A stretch of DNA of 37,405 bases, from positions 1 through 37,405 of the forward strand of contig JAEWZY010000002.1 of NCBI GenBank assembly GCA_023394955.1, written 5' to 3'. This DNA is from Bacillota bacterium. GTDB taxonomy: Bacteria > Bacillota > UBA4882 > UBA8346. The position numbers and the translations under genes were made by a program. The notes under the pieces are model-generated. The model saw only the letters and a program-made list of their open reading frames with translations. It had not been told where the DNA came from and made no database searches. Positions 32,604-37,405 of the stretch are shown here, piece by piece. Position 1 is the stretch's first letter; each line of letters starts with the position of its first letter.

Positions 32604-32651
32604 ATGGTTTTGAAGAGCTCATTATTTGATGATTTAAAATTAGGAGGGTAA
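32604..32651 (+). CDS. Possible 15-residue leader peptide
   Basis: ATG 32604 to TAA 32649-32651, ending one base before the next ATG and containing its SD in codons 13-15. The sequence MVLKSSLFDDLKLGG recalls the N-termini of the micropeptides (KSLFDG-x-LGG). AGAGG lies about 14 bases before the ATG, which is far. May be chance. Confidence 0.25.
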   Translation: MVLKSSLFDDLKLGG

Positions 32652-32652
32652 A

Positions 32653-33129
32653 ATGCCGGGAATCCCAGTTGAGTTTTACTATCCCAGCCTTGCATTTTTG
32701 TTATGGGCTCTAGTCTTGTCATTCATCCCCAAAACAGAAATCCGCAGACTTTTTTGGATCAGTTTTTTATGGGGTTATCTGGGAAGCAAAATCTTTGTAA
32801 TTATTTTTAGCAATTTCTTTAATCTCTTTCGATGGAATCATTCTATACCGTTCGAATTTCTGGGGGCCCCTCACTGGTTGGTTTTAGGATGGACGTTTGC
32901 TTTAATGCTGTATTTTTACTTTCTGCCTAAAACTAAGGAACGATATGCTTTCCCAACTTACTTATTCGCATTCGCGTTATCCAGCGCAGCGTTGGATCGG
33001 ATTTTTAACCATGCCGGACTGTTGGAATACATCCACTGGAACCCATTTTACCGGTTTATTATAGCCCTGGTTTGGTTATACGGAGCGGCCCGGCATTATA
33101 AGTATTTGGTAGATATGGGGAGGTTGTAA
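32653..33129 (+). CDS. Multi-pass membrane protein of unknown function
   Basis: 158 residues with AGGAGGG immediately upstream. About five membrane segments: FYYPSLAFLLWALVLSFIP, LFWISFLWGYLG, WLVLGWTFALMLYFYFLP, YLFAFALSSAALD and FYRFIIALVWLYGAARHY. Aromatic-rich loops and a short basic C-terminus. No named family recognised. A decayed paralogue of the C-terminus lies at 28451-28594, so the gene has been duplicated locally. No evident operon partner. Confidence 0.75.
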   Translation: MPGIPVEFYYPSLAFLLWALVLSFIPKTEIRRLFWISFLWGYLGSKIFVIIFSNFFNLFRWNHSIPFEFLGAPHWLVLGWTFALMLYFYFLPKTKERYAFPTYLFAFALSSAALDRIFNHAGLLEYIHWNPFYRFIIALVWLYGAARHYKYLVDMGRL

Positions 33130-33158
33130 GAGCATTACCCGATCTAAAACTAAAGAGA

Positions 33159-33195
33159 CCGGTCCGGTTGGGACCGGACCGGCTTTGATGTTTTA
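33159..33195 (+). terminator. Strong bidirectional terminator
   Basis: CCGGTCCGGT-TGGG-ACCGGACCGG forms a 10-bp perfect stem with a tetraloop. T-rich DNA follows on both strands, serving the membrane gene and the converging ABC operon. Confidence 0.75.
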
Positions 33196-33267
33196 ATCTT
33201 TTACTGTCTGGGAAAGCGGTTCCTTGGCCAGCCTTTCGTTTACCGTTTCCCGGGATATCTTACCTTC

Positions 33268-34035
33268 TCATTCATTTTCATCCGAATAGCGTTGCAGGAA
33301 GGTCTTGGTCCGTTCATTAGCCGGATTGACGAAGATCGATTCCGGAGGGCCGGACTCAATAACCCGGCCGTTGTCCATGAAGATGACCCGGTCGGCCACA
33401 TCCCGGGCAAAAGCCATTTCATGAGTGACAACCATCATCGTCATATGGTCTGCGGCCAGGGCGCGGATGACTTTTAAAACCTCTCCGGTGAGTTCGGGAT
33501 CCAGAGCGGAAGTAGGTTCATCAAAAAAAAGCACATCCGGATTCATGGCCATGGCTCTGGCAATGGCCACCCGTTGGCTTTGGCCGCCGGAAAGTTGATA
33601 GGGATAAGCCTCGGCTTTATCGGTCAAACCTACTTTCTCCAGCAATTCCATGGCATTGGCCCGGGCGGTGTCAAAAGGTATTCCACTCACTCGAACCGGA
33701 GCTTCGGTAATATTTTGGATTACGGAAAAATGGGGAAATAGGTTAAAGTTCTGGAAAACCATGCCCAATTTCAACCGGATCTTCCGTAAGGTTTCCTCCG
33801 GCGCATAACAGGGTTTTCCGTTAACCGTATCCACCATAGTATCCGCTTCGACCTTGATTGCTCCGTGTTCAATTTTTTCTAAAAGGGTCAGGCAGCGCAG
33901 CAAGGTGCTTTTTCCGGAACCGGAAGGCCCAATCACCGCAATGACTTCACCTTTGTTAATTTCCAGTGAGACGTCATCCAAGATAACTTCGCCGTCAAAA
34001 CTTTTCCGGAGGTTCTCAACTTTTAAAATTTGCAT
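33268..34035 (-). CDS. Polar amino-acid ABC transporter, ATP-binding protein
   Basis: 255 residues from ATG 34035, with GGAG eight bases upstream; a GTG three codons earlier overlaps the SD. Walker A GPSGSGKST, Q-loop MVFQNFNLFPH, signature LSGGQSQR, Walker B VLFFDEPTSALDPE and switch His VVTHEM are all present. Closest in style to GlnQ/ArtP-type ATPases of the polar amino-acid uptake family. It is the last gene of the operon after the binding protein and permease; substrate not determined. Confidence 0.95.
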   Translation of the reverse strand: MQILKVENLRKSFDGEVILDDVSLEINKGEVIAVIGPSGSGKSTLLRCLTLLEKIEHGAIKVEADTMVDTVNGKPCYAPEETLRKIRLKLGMVFQNFNLFPHFSVIQNITEAPVRVSGIPFDTARANAMELLEKVGLTDKAEAYPYQLSGGQSQRVAIARAMAMNPDVLFFDEPTSALDPELTGEVLKVIRALAADHMTMMVVTHEMAFARDVADRVIFMDNGRVIESGPPESIFVNPANERTKTFLQRYSDENE

Positions 34036-34089
34036 AACCGACACTCCATTAGCTTTACTATACTCAAGCGTAAATTGGCCAAAGCAAAA

Positions 34090-34752
34090 TTATTTATAAT
34101 AGTTCAATTTAATCTCGGTGAAATGGAATACCTTTGTGACCACCCAGTTCATCACCAGATAGAAAAGGCCGGCGATGAAGATGGGGGTGGTGGAGAAAAT
34201 CCGCGACGACTCGTTCTTGGCGACCCTGAACAATTCGGAGATGCCGAGGACCTGGACTAGCGCGGTATCCTTAACCAAGGTAATCACCTCGTTGCTGATG
34301 GGAGGGAGGATTCGCTTGATCACCTGAGGCAGAATAATCCGGGTAAAAGTTTGGGCTTTGGTGAATCCCAAAACAGCAGCGGCCTCATATTGGCCTTGGG
34401 GGATGGACTCAATGCCCCCCCGGTAAATCTCAGCGAAATAGGCTGCGTAATTCAGGGAAAAAGCGATAATCGCCGCTACGAAACGGTCCAGATTCAGCCG
34501 GATCCCTTCCGGCAGCATAAACGACGGGGCGAAATAAACGAAGATGATCTGTAATAATAAAGGTGTTCCCCGCATTACCAGGATATAAAATTTAACCGGT
34601 CCCCGGATCCAGGTTGTTTTGGACATCCGTCCCAAAGCCACCGCCAGTCCCAATGGGAGTGAGATGATCAGCGTATATAAAAAAAGCTGGATCGAGGTCA
34701 AGGCGCCCTTAGAGAGAAGATTAACCAGTTTGACCAGGCTCGTCCATTCCAT
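34090..34752 (-). CDS. Polar amino-acid ABC transporter, permease
   Basis: 220 residues from ATG 34752, with AAGGAG eight bases upstream; the GTG at 34761 falls at the SD itself. Five hydrophobic segments, and the permease EAA loop is visible as QGQYEAAAVLGFTKAQTFTRIILPQ. The His/Glu/Gln-type permease family is indicated by RGTPLLLQIIFVYF and NYAAYFAEIYRGGIESIP. It should dimerise in the membrane with the ATPase encoded 54 bases downstream. The gap upstream carries a partial terminator and a nested inverted repeat. Confidence 0.95.
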   Translation of the reverse strand: MEWTSLVKLVNLLSKGALTSIQLFLYTLIISLPLGLAVALGRMSKTTWIRGPVKFYILVMRGTPLLLQIIFVYFAPSFMLPEGIRLNLDRFVAAIIAFSLNYAAYFAEIYRGGIESIPQGQYEAAAVLGFTKAQTFTRIILPQVIKRILPPISNEVITLVKDTALVQVLGISELFRVAKNESSRIFSTTPIFIAGLFYLVMNWVVTKVFHFTEIKLNYYK

Positions 34753-34810
34753 TATCGGCACTCCTTATTCTTTAGATAGTCGCCCACTTGGAAAACCGTG
34801 GGAAAACCCG

Positions 34811-34918
34811 GCCCTATCCCCGAGAGGGAATTCGCTAAGCCTTTGTATGTCCAGCACTGGCGGTCTTTGGTTTAGGAGCGCCCTACAAAGCCGGCCGATT
34901 CCCTTTTAGGGTTAGGGC
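34811..34918. repeat. 108-bp nested inverted repeat inside the ABC operon
   Basis: Three stems nest: GCCCTATCCC (34811-34820) with GGGTTAGGGC (34909-34918), one mismatch; AGGGAAT (34825-34831) with ATTCCCT (34898-34904); and CTTTGTA (34841-34847) with TACAAAG (34884-34890). The apex can form CCAG/CTGG or GGCG/CGCC hairpins. No ORF. Confidence 0.65.
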
Positions 34919-34940
34919 AACCCCCAGTGGGGCATATGAT

Positions 34941-34974
34941 TAAAAGAACAGGCCGGCCTCGATACGCCAGCCTG
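34941..34974 (-). terminator. Partial terminator after the binding-protein gene
   Basis: On the minus strand CAGGCTGG pairs with CCGGCCTG (one G-U), followed by TTCTTTTAA. It probably lowers expression of the downstream permease and ATPase relative to the binding protein. Confidence 0.6.
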
Positions 34975-34997
34975 GTTCGTTCTTCAAACTCTCCGGC

Positions 34998-35804
34998 TTA
35001 TTCAGCGGCAATGGTGGTAATGTCTTTGCCAAACCAATGAGTGGAAATCTCGGTCAATTTGCCGTCTTCCGCCATCTCTTCCAAAGTCGCTTGGATTTTT
35101 TCCATTAATTCTTGGTCTTTCTTGCGGAAGCCGATGCCATATTCTTCCTTGGAAAGTTCTTCAGCAAGGACTTGATAGGGCTTGTTTTTATTTTGGATAT
35201 AGAAACGGGCGACGATCTCATCCATTAAGACTACATCAATACCGCCTTTTTCCAGATCCATCAGAGCCATCATATTATCGTCAAATTCGACCACTTCGCG
35301 AAGGCCGGCTTTAAAATCAGGGGCGCTGTTCAAGGCGTCGGCCGCGCTGGAACCGGCTTGAAGACCTAGCTTCTTGCCTTTGAGATCCGCTTGGGTCTTG
35401 AAAGAGGACTTGGCATTAACGATTAAAACCTGACGGTTATTGAGATAGGCCTCGGTGAAGAGCAAGTTGTTCTTCCGCTCTTCGGTAATGGTAAACCCGT
35501 TCCAGATACAATCGATCTTGCCCGAATTCAACTCTTGCTCTTTGGCGTCCCAGTTGATCGGTTGCAGTTTCAATTCGATTTCCAAACGTTCACAGACTTC
35601 CTTAGCGAGATCCACATCAAATCCGACGATATTTCCGTTTTCATCCCGAAAACCCATGGGCGGAAAACTGTCATCCAATCCGAGCACGAATTCTCCCTTT
35701 TCTTCCACGGCTTCCCAAGAATTATCCTGGTCCGATTGACCGCATCCGGTAATTAAGACAGCGGCCAGACCCAGGATTAAAAAGGCGAGGATGTATTTTT
35801 TCAC
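34998..35804 (-). CDS. Polar amino-acid ABC transporter, substrate-binding lipoprotein
   Basis: 268 residues from GTG 35804, with AAAGGGG upstream. Lipoprotein signal MKKYILAFLILGLAAVLITGC, lipobox ITGC, so the mature N-terminus is Cys21. SBP family 3 features: FVLGLDDSFPPMGFRDENGN, GFDVDLAKEVCERL, WDAKEQELNSGKIDCIWNGFTITEER and LKGKKLGLQAGSSAA. The open frame continues upstream to 36080, but that part runs over the end of the neighbouring gene and lacks a convincing SD. A perfect TTGACA at 35956-35961 (minus) may belong to its promoter, though a matching -10 is weak. Ligand not determined. Confidence 0.94.
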   Translation of the reverse strand: MKKYILAFLILGLAAVLITGCGQSDQDNSWEAVEEKGEFVLGLDDSFPPMGFRDENGNIVGFDVDLAKEVCERLEIELKLQPINWDAKEQELNSGKIDCIWNGFTITEERKNNLLFTEAYLNNRQVLIVNAKSSFKTQADLKGKKLGLQAGSSAADALNSAPDFKAGLREVVEFDDNMMALMDLEKGGIDVVLMDEIVARFYIQNKNKPYQVLAEELSKEEYGIGFRKKDQELMEKIQATLEEMAEDGKLTEISTHWFGKDITTIAAE

Positions 35805-36000
35805 GTTCTTATTCCCCTTTCGTTTTTGATTGCCTTTGGGCGGTTTCATAACTCCCTTTTTCCGTTTCACTACAATCACATGATAGCCGAAAATTATCCC
35901 TGCCAGAATATTGTTGATGAATATAAATCCGGTAATTATGAAATTCGCTTCCATTGTCAATTTTACTTTAAAATAACGGTTTAGTAAAGATAGCTTTTTG

Positions 36001-37405
36001 TTACAAGGAATCTTTCTCCCGGATCTCCACCCGCCGGATTTTGCCGCTGACGGTTTTGGGCAATTCGGTGACGAATTCAATAATACGCGGATATTTATAC
36101 GGCGCAGTGGCGTGTTTTACATAGTCTTGCAATTCCTTGATCAACTGTTGGCTCGGTTCCCAACCTTTGGCCAAGACAATAGTGGCCTTGACCACTTGGC
36201 CGCGGATCGGGTCGGGAGCCGCGGTCACAGCGCATTCCAAAACGGAAGGGTGCTCGATTAAGGCGCTTTCAACCTCAAAGGGGCCAATCCGGTAGCCGGA
36301 ACATTTGATTACATCATCGGAGCGGCCGACGAACCAATAATAACCGTCCTCGTCTCTCCAAGCCACATCGCCGGTGTTGTAAACCCCATCATGCCATACT
36401 TTACCGGTGGCGGCCGCATCCCGGTAATAGCCTCTAAACAATCCGGGGGGCAGGTAATGATCGAGATTTTTAACGACAATACTTCCTTCCACCCCTGCCG
36501 GACAGGAACGCCCCTTCTCATCCACGATGTCGATGTCATATAGGGGAGAGGGCTTGCCCATTGATCCCGGTTTGGGTTTGATCCATTCAAAGTTGGCGCA
36601 GAGGACGGTGGTTTCAGTTTGGCCGAACCCTTCGATAATATCCAGCCCGGTGGCGGCCTTGAACTGATTAAAGACCTCCGGGTTCAAGGGTTCTCCGGCG
36701 GTACAGGCCTGTTTGATGCTGGAGAGATCGTATTTGGAAAGGTCTTCTTTGATTAAAAACCGGTAAATGGTGGGAGGAGCGCAAAAAGAAGTGATCCGGT
36801 ACTTTTCAATCTTTTTTAACAGGCGGTCCGGGTCGAACTTGTCCAGATCATAGACAAAAAGAGAGACGCCGCAGATCCATTGGCCGTAAATTTTTCCCCA
36901 GGCAGTCTTGGCCCAACCGGATTCGGCGACGGTGAGGTGTAGCCCTTCCCCGGAAAGCCCATGCCAATAATGGGCGGTGACGATGTGGCCCAAGGGATAC
37001 TTGAAATCGTGCAGCACAATCTTGGGCATACCGGTGGTCCCCGAGGTAAAATACATCAGCATCGGTTCGTCGCCGCCGGGATAAGCCTCGCCGGCCGGCC
37101 GCGACCAGTCCGGATCGGCCCGGCTAAGTTCGGCGTTGAAATCAATCCAGCCTTCCCTAAGCCCATCAACCAAGGCTTTGCAAAGGACGGAGGGTGATTC
37201 GGCCAACGCTGCTTCGATATTTTCAACTACGTCCGGGTCGGAGACGGAGACGATCATCTTCACCGAAGCAGCATTGTTACGATAAGCGATATCCTTCTTG
37301 GTCAACTGGACGGTGGCCGGAATCGAGATGGCTCCGATCTTCTGCAAGGCGAGGGTACAGATCCAATAATGCCAACGGCGTTTCAACAAAAGCATGACTA
37401 CATCG
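36001..37405 (-). CDS. Acyl-CoA synthetase (AMP-forming), 5' end outside window
   Basis: At least 467 codons; the start lies beyond the right edge. ANL superfamily: phosphate loop MYFTSGTTGMPK, adenine-site GFGQTETT, hinge YNTGDVAWRDEDGYYWFVGR followed by DDVIKCSGYRIGPFEVE, and the catalytic Lys in KTVSGKIRR. The presence of SGWAKTAWGKIYGQW suggests the medium-chain acyl-CoA synthetase (ACSM-like) group. Activates a carboxylic acid with ATP and CoA. Its stop is about 200 bases from the ABC operon, and whether they are co-transcribed is unclear. The missing part should be roughly 60-90 residues by family length. Confidence 0.92.
   Translation of the reverse strand, partial: DVVMLLLKRRWHYWICTLALQKIGAISIPATVQLTKKDIAYRNNAASVKMIVSVSDPDVVENIEAALAESPSVLCKALVDGLREGWIDFNAELSRADPDWSRPAGEAYPGGDEPMLMYFTSGTTGMPKIVLHDFKYPLGHIVTAHYWHGLSGEGLHLTVAESGWAKTAWGKIYGQWICGVSLFVYDLDKFDPDRLLKKIEKYRITSFCAPPTIYRFLIKEDLSKYDLSSIKQACTAGEPLNPEVFNQFKAATGLDIIEGFGQTETTVLCANFEWIKPKPGSMGKPSPLYDIDIVDEKGRSCPAGVEGSIVVKNLDHYLPPGLFRGYYRDAAATGKVWHDGVYNTGDVAWRDEDGYYWFVGRSDDVIKCSGYRIGPFEVESALIEHPSVLECAVTAAPDPIRGQVVKATIVLAKGWEPSQQLIKELQDYVKHATAPYKYPRIIEFVTELPKTVSGKIRRVEIREKDSL

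Noticed and set aside
35805..36080. In-frame upstream extension of the substrate-binding protein with a hydrophobic segment
   Set aside because: No SD at any ATG in it, and it overlaps the end of the acyl-CoA synthetase gene. The GTG at 35804 begins a normal lipoprotein signal with an SD.

Overview
The window looks like chromosome from an endospore-forming member of the Bacillota (Clostridia/Limnochordia-like). The evidence is a SpoVA group (spoVAC-spoVAD-spoVAE plus DUF1657), a SleB-like cortex hydrolase, AprX-like subtilases, YjcZ-like micropeptides, a YmaF-family protein and a glmS ribozyme. A Pal/OmpA-type peptidoglycan-binding protein hints at a diderm envelope. Base composition is moderate, with AT-rich intergenic DNA and purine-rich Shine-Dalgarno (SD) sequences. 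TTG and GTG starts are common.

Layout. 1-1490: accessory segment with a GxxExxY/PDDEXK_3 gene flanked by imperfect inverted repeats, then a UPF0175/DUF3368 toxin-antitoxin pair. 1599-8489: housekeeping run of hpt, cdaA (c-di-AMP synthase), a COG2509-type FAD oxidoreductase, glmM, a glmS ribozyme and glmS. The usual cdaR gene is missing between cdaA and glmM. 8617-15858: a membrane protein, a damaged hypothetical gene, a large secreted modular pectate lyase, an IPT/TIG-OmpA protein and a receiver-HDOD protein. 16211-19928: a LysM x3-SleB hydrolase and a membrane-anchored protein built of about sixteen 47-residue TPR-like repeats. 19931-28218, almost all on the minus strand: the sporulation block, with a small unknown protein, DUF1657, spoVAE, spoVAD and spoVAC, then three AprX-like subtilases interleaved with four micropeptide genes of 34-40 codons. 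28451-29223: a gene remnant and ymaF. 29444-32452: a three-gene operon of the 2-hydroxyacyl-CoA dehydratase activase class. 32653-37405: a membrane protein, a polar amino-acid ABC transporter and an acyl-CoA synthetase that runs off the right edge.

The most interesting part is 22812-28218. The four micropeptides share an N-P-Y/F-W-L-F-L-I-L-hydrophobic segment followed by a Cys/Gly-rich tail. The neighbouring subtilase (22812-24227) ends in two tandem copies of nearly the same segment (INPYFLFLILILLI). The other two subtilases have different tails. I infer that the segment may be a membrane or assembly tag that brings the protease and the micropeptides to the same spore structure. This is a hypothesis from sequence similarity and gene position only.

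Several non-coding structures deserve attention. These are the glmS ribozyme with an unusually strong, start-less SD upstream of it, a 108-bp nested inverted repeat inside the ABC transporter operon, a strong hairpin over the stop codon of the FAD gene, and a 14-bp palindrome just upstream of a subtilase SD. I found no tRNA, rRNA, CRISPR array or complete insertion sequence.
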